Source of the DNA: Strigamia acuminata
Lineage: Eukaryota; Arthropoda; Chilopoda; Geophilomorpha; Linotaeniidae
Direction: 5' to 3'
NCBI GenBank assembly: GCA_949358305.1
Contig: OX442314.1
Coordinates: forward strand, 46,076,581 to 46,136,580
Length of the DNA: 60,000 nt
Part shown: positions 38,653-48,650 of the stretch, piece after piece
Position numbering within the stretch: position 1 is the first letter of the stretch
How the letters are laid out: each line of letters starts with the position of its first letter
Translations under genes and position numbers: made by a program
The notes under the pieces: model-generated
What the model was told of the DNA's origin: nothing
The model's database searches: none
The model's input: only the letters and a program-made list of their open reading frames with translations

Positions 38653-40872
38653 ATCATCCAGCTTCGGGAGACGCATCTCGAACTGCACCCCGATGTTCCG
38701 ACCGATCCTGGAGTCTGGCGACATGCATTGCCGCCGGAAATCATCAAGTCCAAGGGGAGACTGACGTTTTGGGCGGCCCGCCACAAATTCTCCCGAGCCC
38801 TGAACAAGCGATGGGGAACGAAGTTTCGGATCGCCTATTTAATCGATGGATTCGGTCATCGCGACGCCCTCGAGTGGGCAATGAAGCGCGACACCTTCGG
38901 ACCACTACGAAACGTGTTGCTCGACTTCGCCTTCGTAGTGATCGCTCAAGAAACGCGAGACCATCGCCGTTACTTCAACGCTCCTGCGTGGGAGCGTCGA
39001 CAGATTCTAGAGGACATTTTCCAACGCTTGGACCAAACCAAAGCCGAGGTTGTGCGCCTCTACCACGAATCTTTCCGTGTAACCACAGACGGAAAGAAAC
39101 GTTGGGTGCCGACATGCCAGTCGGAAATGCATCAATTAGCCATGGGCGGATGTTTCCATGCTAACTTCGTGCCGAACCCGTACCCAGAGCCCGAGCCGTG
39201 GGTACCAATCGCATCCACCATCCACGTGGTGCCACCGCGCTCCACGTCGAGGTCACGATCATCGAGGTCGCCCTACAGTGGCCGTCGCTCCTCCCCAACA
39301 CAGTCGTCGGGGGAAGGCGCCATTGGAGGGTTACCTCCACTCCAGAAGGCTCGTCATCGCTCACATCACCGACGCGAGTCGACGCCGCCAAAAAGACATT
39401 CGAAGTCCGTTTCAAGACACTCGTCCCGAAGCCGACCTCGAGTGCAATCGCGCCAATCTTCCACGAGGAGTTCACTCTCGTCGCGTGAAGAACGATCCAA
39501 CGCTTCACAGCTTAACGCTTCCTCCTCCGGCCGGATTGACTGGTCGGACGAGATAGCGAAAGAAGATCAACGCATCGCCGCATTGCAAGCCGGTCAAGGA
39601 GACGTCAACACCTCTTTGCCGTTCGCTTGCCGTCCAGTCACCAGCGACATGCGACCCGATACGTCTGTGCCCGTGCCACAAGTGACAACTGTCATCCGTT
39701 TCGAGGGATACGTTTCTCCGGAACCATTTCCAGCACAGGAGTGCGCTGATCTCTGGAGGCGATTCTCATCGTTTCCCGAGACAGCCCAAGCGATGTACCT
39801 CGCATATCTGGACGAATACCAACTCGCTCAGATCCGCGAAGGTGAGAAAGAATGGCAATGGCTTGCGCGAGAGCTTGCGTCGTGCAAGTCCGACAAGCAA
39901 CTGCAACGGACGCTGCAGAAGATGAACAGGAAGTTGTCGGAGGGACTTCTTCGAATCCTGTTCCAAGGAGTCTTTCCCGACCCACAGATTGCTCTGGCGG
40001 CCGCCACTCGATTGTGGACCGTGCCGTTAGGGCTTCCACGAGCCTTGCTGGACGATTGGGAGTCAGTTCGCCCCGATCCTCCAACGATGCTCGCCGAATT
40101 GACGCAACAAGCCGAGGCGACTGGCGAAACTCCGGCTGGATCCGCCATTCGACTACGGCAGGAATGGGCTACACTGAAGCAGCAGCGCGCAACGGAACGA
40201 GCCACCGCCCGTCCCGCTGGCGCACCACCGTCATCCGCAGCTCCACTCCACGCTGCCATCACGGCAACGTCGAGTGTTTCCCGTGCAACCGAGGCACCGA
40301 GTTGCAACATCTCGTCTCCAATGGAGTGGCTCGACAGCGACGATCGCGAGTTCGTCGTGCCTGTGGCCAGCGGTGCCAGACCAAAGACGCGCGCCCCGGC
40401 TTCGCGCAGATCCAGATCCCTCTCGATCTGCAAAAAGTCGCCGCCACCACCACCACCGCTAAAGGATTCGCCGCCGAGAGATAGGGGATTGAGTATGGCC
40501 ACCTACCTCACCGCCTATCAACGCTTGCGCTCGGTATACGCCTTCTGCTACATCACGAGTGCAACGAAGACGATTCTCCAGAACAACGAGGATCTCTGCA
40601 ACCGAGTCCTCGCGTGGTTGGAGAATCACATCAAGGAGCAGCAGCCGTGGATCCTCCATCAACGTCTCGTTTTTGCCAGGATCACGCCGAAAGACCCGCA
40701 AGAGTATTTCGAAATGGGGTTTGGACGAAGGGATGGTGTGAGACACATTAAGCAAGTGTGGCTTCACATCAACCCTGGCTTCCAGTCAGGACCGAACGCC
40801 GGCCGATCTTTGCGCACCGTCACAGAGCACAAGGATCCAAATGATCATTCGACGGACATGTTGCCTAAATAA
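38653..40872 (+). CDS. ORF3 exon 2 (element II)
   Basis: 739 codons; with exon 1 the protein would be 827 residues. Helical N-terminal part (WAARHKFSRALNKRWG, CQSEMHQLAMGG), then an RS-rich region of about 175 residues (SRSRSSRSPYSGRRSS and similar) absent from element I, then LPRALLDDWESVRPDP, and a C-terminal domain with ILHQRL, VWLH and TEHKDPNDHS. No membrane segment. RS-rich regions are typical of RNA-processing proteins, which fits the spliced transcript but proves nothing. The ORF is intact. Confidence 0.75.
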   Translation: MIQLRETHLELHPDVPTDPGVWRHALPPEIIKSKGRLTFWAARHKFSRALNKRWGTKFRIAYLIDGFGHRDALEWAMKRDTFGPLRNVLLDFAFVVIAQETRDHRRYFNAPAWERRQILEDIFQRLDQTKAEVVRLYHESFRVTTDGKKRWVPTCQSEMHQLAMGGCFHANFVPNPYPEPEPWVPIASTIHVVPPRSTSRSRSSRSPYSGRRSSPTQSSGEGAIGGLPPLQKARHRSHHRRESTPPKRHSKSVSRHSSRSRPRVQSRQSSTRSSLSSREERSNASQLNASSSGRIDWSDEIAKEDQRIAALQAGQGDVNTSLPFACRPVTSDMRPDTSVPVPQVTTVIRFEGYVSPEPFPAQECADLWRRFSSFPETAQAMYLAYLDEYQLAQIREGEKEWQWLARELASCKSDKQLQRTLQKMNRKLSEGLLRILFQGVFPDPQIALAAATRLWTVPLGLPRALLDDWESVRPDPPTMLAELTQQAEATGETPAGSAIRLRQEWATLKQQRATERATARPAGAPPSSAAPLHAAITATSSVSRATEAPSCNISSPMEWLDSDDREFVVPVASGARPKTRAPASRRSRSLSICKKSPPPPPPLKDSPPRDRGLSMATYLTAYQRLRSVYAFCYITSATKTILQNNEDLCNRVLAWLENHIKEQQPWILHQRLVFARITPKDPQEYFEMGFGRRDGVRHIKQVWLHINPGFQSGPNAGRSLRTVTEHKDPNDHSTDMLPK

Positions 40873-41030
40873 TTAGGGAACACGCCCGTTCATTAAAAAT
40901 AATTCCTTTTTTATTTTTACACTGTAATAAAAAAGAATAAATATATATCCTGTTCCATTTTACTTTGAAACCTTGTGTATTTATTCTCATACTTACCTGT
41001 CTCTTTTGGAAAAGAATAGGATTCTTTCTT

Positions 41031-41044
41031 AAAAGGGGGGGAAG
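41031..41044 (+). other. Polypurine tract (element II)
   Basis: AAAAGGGGGGGAAG, immediately before the 3' LTR; identical to that of element I. Confidence 0.8.
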
Positions 41045-42117
41045 TGTGGTGACCTCAAATATTCCTATTTGAGTGCGCACCATATTTCCAAATTGTCTTA
41101 AAAAACATATTCAACAAGCTTATATGTTTTGTTTCAATGTAAATTGAAACAAAATATATATTAATCAAATATAAAACAAGACACAATATTACCCAAATAA
41201 TATTGTGTTTTGCAGCAAGTTTTGGCCCAGCAACAGCGTCAACCAATCGCGCTGCAGCGTGCATTGCTTTGATGATGCTGCTAGGCGTGTGCCTGGGCGG
41301 AGCATCCCTTCTTCTCGCGCGTGCCCGGCTCAATTGTTGCACACGACCCGAAGGCGGCCGTGTGTGATCTTTGTGCAACTCGTCATCTGCGCAGCTTTTC
41401 TGAGCAGATTCAGGAGTGAGCCAAACGGTTTTGGCCCACTCTTCCCGCACTCTTGATCCTGCTTCCAAACCTTTCACAACCGTGTCAAACTTATGCCCAA
41501 ACTCGCTAAGTGTGATCTGTGATATTGGAAGAATCGAGATTCATTGCTGGTCTGTACCAACTGTACAGAATAGCGCCTTTCTGCTTGAATTACTACGCTT
41601 AATTTAAGCCATTTCTGTGTGTGAATTGACATTGAGCTTGCTCTGTCAATTTGAAGGCTTTGTGTCGAGTTTAACTCCACAAAGCGATCTGTGTTAAGAC
41701 GGATTGTTACGTCGAGCTTGCTTCGTAATAATCGAACCGCTGTGTGCAAGACGTATTCTCGTGTTGAGCTTGCTCCGCGAGGATTTTAGAATATTTAGAG
41801 GCGTATTTTAGCGTTGAGTTTACTCCGCTAAAATCCCGCGCTCACACGACGCCATCGACGCCATCTTGGAGCCAACGGTCGACTGTGAGTCTATATTGGT
41901 GTAGAAGAAGCCAGATCGACCCCGAACATTATTATTTTGCATATACCTCCTGTGTATTTTTGAACTAATTAAAACTATCTAATTTTTCCTTTACTCTGTG
42001 TAAAATCATTCCCCTAGACAAACATTTGGCCACAGAGTAGAAGTCCTGTACGGCATCTCTACGACGATTGCTTTATAAGTCTCCCCGATTTATTAAGTAA
42101 AAACCCGGATCGCCGCA
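41045..42117 (+). repeat. 3' LTR of element II
   Basis: 1073 bp, TGTGGTGACC...CGCCGCA, followed by TSD TGCA. Carries all six hairpins of the array, in reverse orientation. Confidence 0.9.
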
Positions 42118-43086
42118 TGCAGATCTGCACAATACATATAAAGTTTAATTCACACTTGCAAAATAATTTTACTGAATAAAAGTATTAAAAAAACTATACT
42201 TACTTCTCTGTGTGATGATAATGAAGAATGCTAGTTTTTCTCTGATATTTTCAGAAAAACTGTTCGCTTTATATATCTTTTTTATGGTTTGCTGAGTAAC
42301 AAAATCGCTAAAATAAAAATAAATACAAAAATTAAGCTGTGTAATCAATTAATTAACCTACTGTATATTCAACTTCCTAATTACTATAATTATTCAACTG
42401 AATTGATTTTTTTATATAAAAGATATTATTACTCTCATTTAGAATTATGATAATTATTATAAAGTTTTTATAATGATTACATTTATAAAACTCAATTTTA
42501 ATGTTACAAGAGTGAATTTTGGTGTTTTGTTGAAGTATTATATCATATTATGAACTCAAGCAATAAAAAATATTATTATTATTATTTTATACTATAGTAA
42601 TAAATAAATAAATAAATAGTTTATTTTCATCTATTAGGCAGTGTGTTTTTCAACAGCCAAAACCTACAAAAAAAGATATACCAAAAATATAACATATATA
42701 CTTACATAATTTATCCGAATAATGATTACATTTATAAAATTCAATTTTAATTCAAATTTAATTTTCACATTTTGTAATATTTCAAAGTAATAAAATTTTT
42801 TTTACTTTTAATTAGAATAGTCAGAGTAGAATCATTTTCATAGATTTTTTTTGAAAATCTTTTTTGACTTGAGGGTAAAAAATGACCAGGGTATGGTGAG
42901 AAAGAGATTGGATTGAATTCTAAAGTAGTGAGTAAACAATAGAATTTTATAATTATTTTTTTTTTAAATTTTTGAATCTATTATTTCTTTTATTGTTTGT
43001 TGTAATGAAAAAAAACAAAACAGAAAACAGAAATTTGCCATTTTTCTGTTTTTAAAGCCTTTTATTTAACTTGACGTGAATGTTTG
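42118..43086. other. AT-rich DNA, no gene
   Basis: Very AT-rich. Short simple repeats: (TAT)n near 42570-42588 and (AATA)n near 42600-42617. No ORF or terminal repeat recognised. The last 60 bases resemble 46060-46130 loosely (gccttttatttaacttga). Confidence 0.5.
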
Positions 43087-43341
43087 TGTGGTGGTCGCTA
43101 GGTGGCGACAGTTATCCGGCAAGGTCACATGCACCTGATTACGTCAGGACGACCTTGCCGGCATTAAATAAACGACACGCGTACTATACACATCGTTGTC
43201 CGTCTTTAATAAACACAACATGGTGTCAAGAGTGGTTGGTGGTGGATTTGCGTGGCGAGAGAGGTGATTCCGTGGTGGCGATACGCGAGGACGAGTTTGG
43301 TGAGGTTTTGAACAGTGAAAGTGGCGGGCGAGACGGCCAAG

Positions 43342-43506
43342 ATGGCGGCCGCTTTTCAATTTATTCCGCCGGCGCCATTCGACTTCAAATGCGCCGAGAG
43401 TTGGCCAAGGTGGATACGGCGATTTGAAAGGTACCGTGAGTCGTCCGGCCTGGAGGAGCAGGTGGAGTCGAAGCAGGTGACGACGTTGGCTAATGGGCCT
43501 AGTTAA
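43342..43506 (+). pseudogene. gag: Gag N-terminal fragment
   Basis: 54 codons from ATG 43342, with FIPPAPFDFKCAESWPRWIR, the characteristic start of Gag in this Gypsy group (P-F-x-F ... WPxWIRRFERYR). Then cut by the internal deletion and a stop. Confidence 0.7.
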
Positions 43507-44665
43507 TCATTTGGGGAAGTTCGTACCTCATTTGTCGGAAAAGATACGACCGATCTCGGAATTGTTGAAGGACGAGAAAAAGTTCCTGTGGTGTTGGGGC
43601 CAGCCACAAGAGGAGGCATTCAGGGTTATCAAAGAGGCATTGTCGAGGGACGTAGAGTTGGCTCACTACGATTTGGGAGCCGAGGTTATTGTGTCGGCGG
43701 ACGCGTCTTCGTTCGGCTTGGGGGCGGTGCTCTTGCAGCGGACGGAAGGAGGGGATTTGCGTCCAATTGCGTATGCGTCGTCGATGATGACAGAGACTGA
43801 ACAGCGGTATGCCCAGATTGAGAAAGAGGCGCTTGCCGTGACATGGGCGTGCGAGAAGTTCGCGAAATATCTCACGGGACGGGATTTTCACGTCCATACG
43901 GACCATAAGCCATTGGTGCCACTACTGGGCAACAAGAGTTTGGACGCGATGCCCGTTAGGATTCAGCGGTTTAGGATGCGGCTCATGTGGTTCCGTTTTA
44001 CAATATCGCACGTTCCGGGGCGACAGTTGATCATTGCCGATACGTTGTCACGGGCACCGGTGGGGAAGCCGACGGGGATGGGAGAGTTGGTTCGGGCTGC
44101 CGAGGCTCAGGTCGAGGTGGTGGTGGCGGGACTCCCGGCGTCGAGTGCTAGATTGGAACAGATTCGGAAGGCTGTGGAAGAGGACGAGGAGAGCCGACTC
44201 TTGATGAAGTACATACGGGAAGGGTGGCCAGATAAGCGGAGGCTCCCGACGTCAATGAGTGTTTTTTGGCGTGATCAGGGGAATTTGACGATCGGTAAAG
44301 GCTTGATTTTGAAGAACGAGAGAATCTTTATTCCCAGGGGATTGAGAGCTGAGATTGTGGCAAAAATTCACGAGGGCCACCAAGGAATAGGCCGGTGCAG
44401 GGCGCGCGCGAGACAGTCGGTGTGGTGGCCGGGACTTGGTCAACAGTTGGTTCAGGTCGTGGGCGAGTGCCGGGTTTGTCAGCGGCATCAGATCCCGCCT
44501 CGGGAGCCGATGTTGGCGACCGAGACGCCGCTGCGACCGTGGCAGAAGGTCGGCACCGATATTTTTTTTTTGGCGAAACGCGAATTACCTGTTGATGGTG
44601 GACTACTGCTCGAGGTTCGTGGAGGTGGAGCGACTGGAGCGAATTACGTCAGCGGCGGTAATTGA
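43493..44665 (+). pseudogene. pol: RT end, RNase H and integrase start of the short-LTR element
   Basis: The frame begins with the RT thumb (GLVNHLGKFVPHLSEKIRPI), then RNase H (SADASSFGLGAVLLQ, HTDHKPL, ADTLSRAPVG), then the integrase zinc module (HEGHQGIGRCRARARQSVWWPG ... CRVCQRHQ). Near 44571-44579, in a run of nine T, the frame shifts, and the integrase core continues in the frame of the next entry; codons after that point up to 44665 are out of phase. The catalytic YxDD part of RT is deleted. Confidence 0.85.
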
Positions 44666-45455
44666 CCGCATGGAGTCGGTTTTTGCGAGGCACGGTTTTC
44701 CGGAGGAGATCGTGAGTGATTCGGGCACACAATTTATGTCGATAGAGTTTGCGAAGTATGCCAGCGAGAACGATTTCCGGGTCATTACGAGTAGCCCACA
44801 TTACCATCAAAGCAATGGAGAAGCGGAACGCTTTGTGGCGACGGTAAAAAAGATGCTCGAAAAGAATGATAACGTACATAGGGCGCTTTTGTGTTATCGC
44901 AACACTCCGGGACCGACGGGGTTTAGCCCGGCGCAGCTGTTAATGTCGAGACGGTTGAGGACAGGTCTCCCGATTTTGCCAGCAAGGTTGCAGCCAAAGG
45001 TGCCGGACCACCGCGAATTTAGGAGGCGCGACGAGGCGGAGAAGGAGCGGCGGAGCGCCGACTATGACAGACGACATCGCGCGACCCAGCGTCGTGATTT
45101 GAAGGAGGGAGAGGAAGTATGGATTACCAACAGTAAAGTGTCTGGTGAGATTATGGGGCCCGCGGGAACTCCGAGGTCGTACCTCGTGGAGACGCCGCGC
45201 GGCACGGTGCGCAGAAATTCGAGCCATTTGGTCCCGAGGACGGTGGAGCCACCACAGCCGACCCAGAGTGAGGAGATCGGCGACCAGGGGGACGTAGAGC
45301 CGAGGACGGTAGGATCGGAGACGACCACAGTTGTCGAGAGGACGGGGAAGGAAGGAGATGGCGGACAACCGGGACCGACTAATCCAGTGGTTACTACGAG
45401 ATATGGGCGGGTCATCAAAAAGACTCAAAGACTGATAGAGACAATGGGCCAGTGA
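44571..45455 (+). pseudogene. pol: Integrase core and C-terminus of the short-LTR element
   Basis: Continues in another frame after the T9 run: NYLLMVDYCSRFVEVE, VSDSGTQF, QSNGEAERFV (core triad context), CYRNTPGPTGFSPAQLL, then an SH3-like tail (GEEVWITNSKVSGEIMGP ... RNSSHLVPR). This frame is open back to 44436, but only codons after about 44571 are homologous. Shift probably by T-run slippage. Confidence 0.85.
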
Positions 45456-45737
45456 TGGCGTGTGTGTGTCGAGATTATTGAATCATTTTTATGTTGTTCT
45501 CATTTAGTGTTTATTGGAGTTTTAATTATGCTGTCGAATTTGAGTTGTATTGAGTGGGCTCTTTGCCTTTATGTATTACCCCTTTGGGGAGAGGGAGGTG
45601 TGGTGGTCGCTAGGTGGCGACAGTTATCCGGCAAGGTCACATGCACCTGATTACGTCAGGACGACCTTGCCGGCATTGAACAAACGACACGCGTACTATA
45701 CACATCGTTGTCCGTCTTTAATAAACACAACAGTTTG

Positions 45738-46538
45738 TTTGTGCGTTTATGTGTTTGTTTCAACTTCTGGTGTTGCTAGCGCCACCTTTAAGCGACTAAA
45801 CCTATAATGGATGCTAAATCATCGGTTCGGACTCTTAAACTGCTTTTTTTTATATAAAAAGATTTCGGTAAATTTCGAAATTAGTCTGAGTTTGTGGAAG
45901 TTTTAATCGACCCTACAAAACTGTGTATTTTGGTTTTTGATATTGTAAAGAAAAAGTTCTTTTTAAAACGTTTTTTGGCACAGTCGCAGTCATCATGAAA
46001 AAATATGTGGTAGTAGCGCTCTCTGGTGGCTATTTGAAGCACCAATGTAAAAGGCTTTTTCCAAAAACTTAGTTTTTAAAGGCTTTTATTTAACTTGAAT
46101 TGAACGTTTATGTGTGTGTTTCAACTTTCAGTTTGTGTAATGTCCAAAAAAAATGAATTAAACAAGTAAAATTAAAAAACTACGTTTTTGGAAAAAGGTA
46201 GTTTGACAGATCAAACTTTTTCTTTACAATATCTGTTAATTCTAACACACTGCAAGCTTTCCGAAACCTCGAATCGTCTCGTAACAATAAAGTGTCGCCT
46301 GTTATTGTTAATCGTTGCGTTCAACTTGAAAGAATGTATATTCCAACTAATTCCAACTTATTGGTCAACTCCTATTGACTGGAAATAGATTTTATAAATC
46401 TAGTTTAGTTGTGAATGATATATCCACCATAACTGAACCTAATTTTCCATTCCAACATAAAAGTTTTATTTCAGCAGCAGATTTTATGTATTTACAGTGC
46501 ATGCAAAATGTAGATAATATTTAAGATCTTTGGAAAGA
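45738..46538. other. No recognised gene
   Basis: AT-rich DNA. The stretch 46070-46130 echoes the flank of the previous element (gcttttatttaacttga...tgtgtttcaac). No ORF supported. Confidence 0.45.
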
Positions 46539-47290
46539 TGTGGTGATCTCAAATTGTTTCACCACTTAGGAGATAAATATTAATTATTTCCTAATTAATT
46601 TGGCTTGGCACACGCCAAGTCAGATCATGTGACCAAGGGGAGGAAACTTCCCTAGGCACATATCACCCCAGGTTGTCCGAGTGAAAACGGCAATTAGCCG
46701 TTATGGTGCAATAATCCTTTGTTGCACCAGTTTTAACTAATTGCGCAGATTATCTGCACAATTTTGAAGCGTGCCGGGCTCACGCCCTTGCTTCGAACGG
46801 GACTCTTGACAAAATAATACAACCCACAACATCATTGCTTTATCGCTCCCGAAAAGTACCGATAGTGGACCGTATTAGAACTCAAGACATCTCAGCTTTC
46901 CTTGTGCTATAAGTACAAGGCCAGCATTCTTGCTTGAATTAGCTTCCGCTGATTTAAGCCTATCCAGTCCTGTGTGGAGTGAAGTTGGATTCCCGTGAAC
47001 CACCGCCATCGCTAGCGCGCGAACGTTAGCCATCGCCGTAGGACGAGGAACCAAGGAGAGGCCGACGAACGTGAACCATCATCCCCAGATCATCGTACGT
47101 GAGTCGGAAAGACGAAGACTTAGTCTTACTAACAACAGCCGTTGTTAAGCGCATTACCGCGCTTTTGACACGCAACAGTCGTTGCGTGTATTTTCATTGT
47201 TTCCTTTCATATATTCGTCATATTATTCTCTTATAACATTGTATTTAACCGTAATAAAATATTGTGTGTTTTATTGATAAAAACTGTGTT
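46539..47290 (+). repeat. Solo-LTR-like sequence made of hairpins
   Basis: Begins TGTGGTGATCTCAAATT, similar to the element II LTR start, but is otherwise different. Hairpins in succession: GTGGTGA/TCACCAC at the very start, AACGGC/GCCGTT (46686-46702), GGTGCAA/TTGCACC (46705-46728), AATTGcGCAGAT/ATCTGCaCAATT (46739-46763), AACAAC/GTTGTT (47131-47146), AAGCGC/GCGCTT (47147-47164) and ACACGCAAC/GTTGCGTGT (47168-47189). AATAAAA near 47253. No clear CA end or target duplication was found, so the right border is approximate. Confidence 0.4.
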
Positions 47291-47334
47291 TTATTTTCCT
47301 AACTTAACCCTAGATAATTGAAGAAGGCCTTTAA

Positions 47335-47505
47335 TAGCGACGCTAATAAGAGCGACGCTGAAAAGAGCGACCTTAGAATAGCGTCGTTTGTAAAAAGCGT
47401 CGCTTGAAAGAGCGACACTGGAAAGAGCGCTCGCTGAAAAGAGCGACGCTGAAAAGAGCGCTCACTGAAAAAAGCGACACAGGAAAGAGCGACGCAGGAA
47501 AGATT
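47335..47505. repeat. Degenerate GAGCGACGCT short-unit repeat
   Basis: Units of about 15-17 bp around gaaaagagcgacgctg occur roughly ten times, some in inverse orientation (aaaagcgtcgctt). They generate a spurious basic ORF. The same units occur at 48652-48745 and, mostly inverted, at 49030-49205. Confidence 0.65.
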
Positions 47506-48650
47506 GCTAATCGCCAAACAAAACATAAAAGACGTCTACTTCTTATTATCATTCCTGAAATTAGAATAGTATTTGAAACTCGGCACACGATTGCACAATT
47601 CCAAGTCAAAAGTTTAACCTCGATTTGGCCCACTATATTCAATCGCCCCATGCGACATGACAAAACTCGTATGACAAGTGAAGTATTAAAAGCAGGAAAA
47701 AATAAAATAATCACTGAAAAACCAAAGAAACCGAGGGGAAAACGTTGTTAAAACGTCAACGCGGTCCAAGTTTCGACCTTTTGCGGTCCGCATTCGGACC
47801 GCGGGCCGCCAGTTGCCGACCGCTGCTTTAAGGTGTAAAAAATGGGGACGAGAAACTTTAATATCTATGGAACAGGGGGCACTATGTGTTATTAAGTGTT
47901 TTATAGTGAATTATAAGTATACAATTTAAATGAAATAAAATACAAAAATAAGTTTTACTAACTGAATGGAAAAGGGGATCTTGAGAAATCCTAGTGCAAA
48001 AGATATGCGAAGCATCTCTATGTTTATGCATAGATATAAATTACACAGGACTATTTTATGTGTAAAAAATGGGGACAGGAAACTTTAATATACAGGGTGT
48101 CCTAAAAGTCTGGTTCCCTCCAAATATTTCCTGAGCAATTGCATCTAGGCCAATTTTGATGAAGCAATAGTATAGGAAGTTGGGTGAGAGCAATCCAATG
48201 ACGTCATCAAATTTGACCTTGAAGGTCATTTTCAAGGTCATTCACTTGCTAACTTCTAAACCAATCAGGTTAGAGCAAAAAAGTCAATTACAAAGTTGTA
48301 GAGAACCATCAAATTAGTACTATCCAATTGATGTTAATCATCTTTAGTTAAATTTTTTCTTTTTAAAAAGAAACAATGCTAGTAGGGATTTTCGTTCGAA
48401 TCCTGGGTCGCGGGACCGTCCCAGTAAATACTAAACTCTATTCCAAAAAGTATTACAAATACTCCCATTGGTTGGGAGATTCATATTTTGTCTCTAGTTC
48501 AGTTGTGTCTTGAATATGATGCTGTTTTCAGATTCCAGTAGACTTGTGCGAAGATTTATAAAGTGTCTTGTTTTGGGTTAAAATTTTGGTTTGGGAATTT
48601 TAATTCTAACATTTCTAGTGTAGTTTTACCTACTGATTTCATTTCTGATA
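47405..48650. repeat. Tandem duplication, copy 1
   Basis: 1246 bp, repeated immediately at 48651. Contains the short-unit repeat, a hAT-like end (CAGCGGTCGGCAAC on the minus strand, 47812-47825, next to the perfect hairpin GCGGTCCG/CGGACCGC at 47783-47802), and a single TIR-like remnant of a Tc1 element from 48093 (CAGGGTGTCCTAAAAGTCTG). The end cuts a MITE. Confidence 0.8.

Larger units (their letters stand above)
32965..42117 (+). mobile_element. Gypsy element II, gag-less, ORF3 introns retained
   Basis: 9,153 bp with LTRs of 1061 and 1073 bp and a perfect 4-bp duplication TGCA (32961-32964, 42118-42121). It lies head to head with element I and its pol is almost identical to it by reading. 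About 3.65 kb from the PBS to the middle of protease is missing. The junction lies in CGGGAT, which occurs at both deletion ends. LTRs differ by a few substitutions and a 12-bp gap, so insertion is recent. Non-autonomous. Confidence 0.93.
43087..45732 (+). mobile_element. Short-LTR Gypsy element, internally deleted
   Basis: 2,646 bp, 134-bp LTRs at 43087-43220 and 45599-45732, perfect 5-bp duplication GTTTG (43082-43086, 45733-45737). The primer site starts TGGTGTCAAGAG directly after the LTR; its tRNA is not certain. Purine tract ggggagagggagg at about 45586-45598. The 5' gag start is joined out of frame to the end of RT at about 43480-43493, so the rest of gag, protease and most of RT are missing. 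The family resembles the K02A2.6-like Gypsy group. Confidence 0.9.

Noticed and set aside
39190-39720. RS-rich block of element II ORF3 as a third retained intron
   Set aside because: The borders compared with element I do not give GT-AG, and the block is an open in-frame reading of RS-rich protein.
46539-47290. Assignment of this sequence to the element II LTR family
   Set aside because: Only the first dozen bases are alike; the body, hairpins and length differ.
47404-47751. Basic 115-codon ORF (KERHWKERSLKRATLKR...)
   Set aside because: Its N-terminal part is the translated GAGCGACGCT repeat, and the rest shows no recognised domain.
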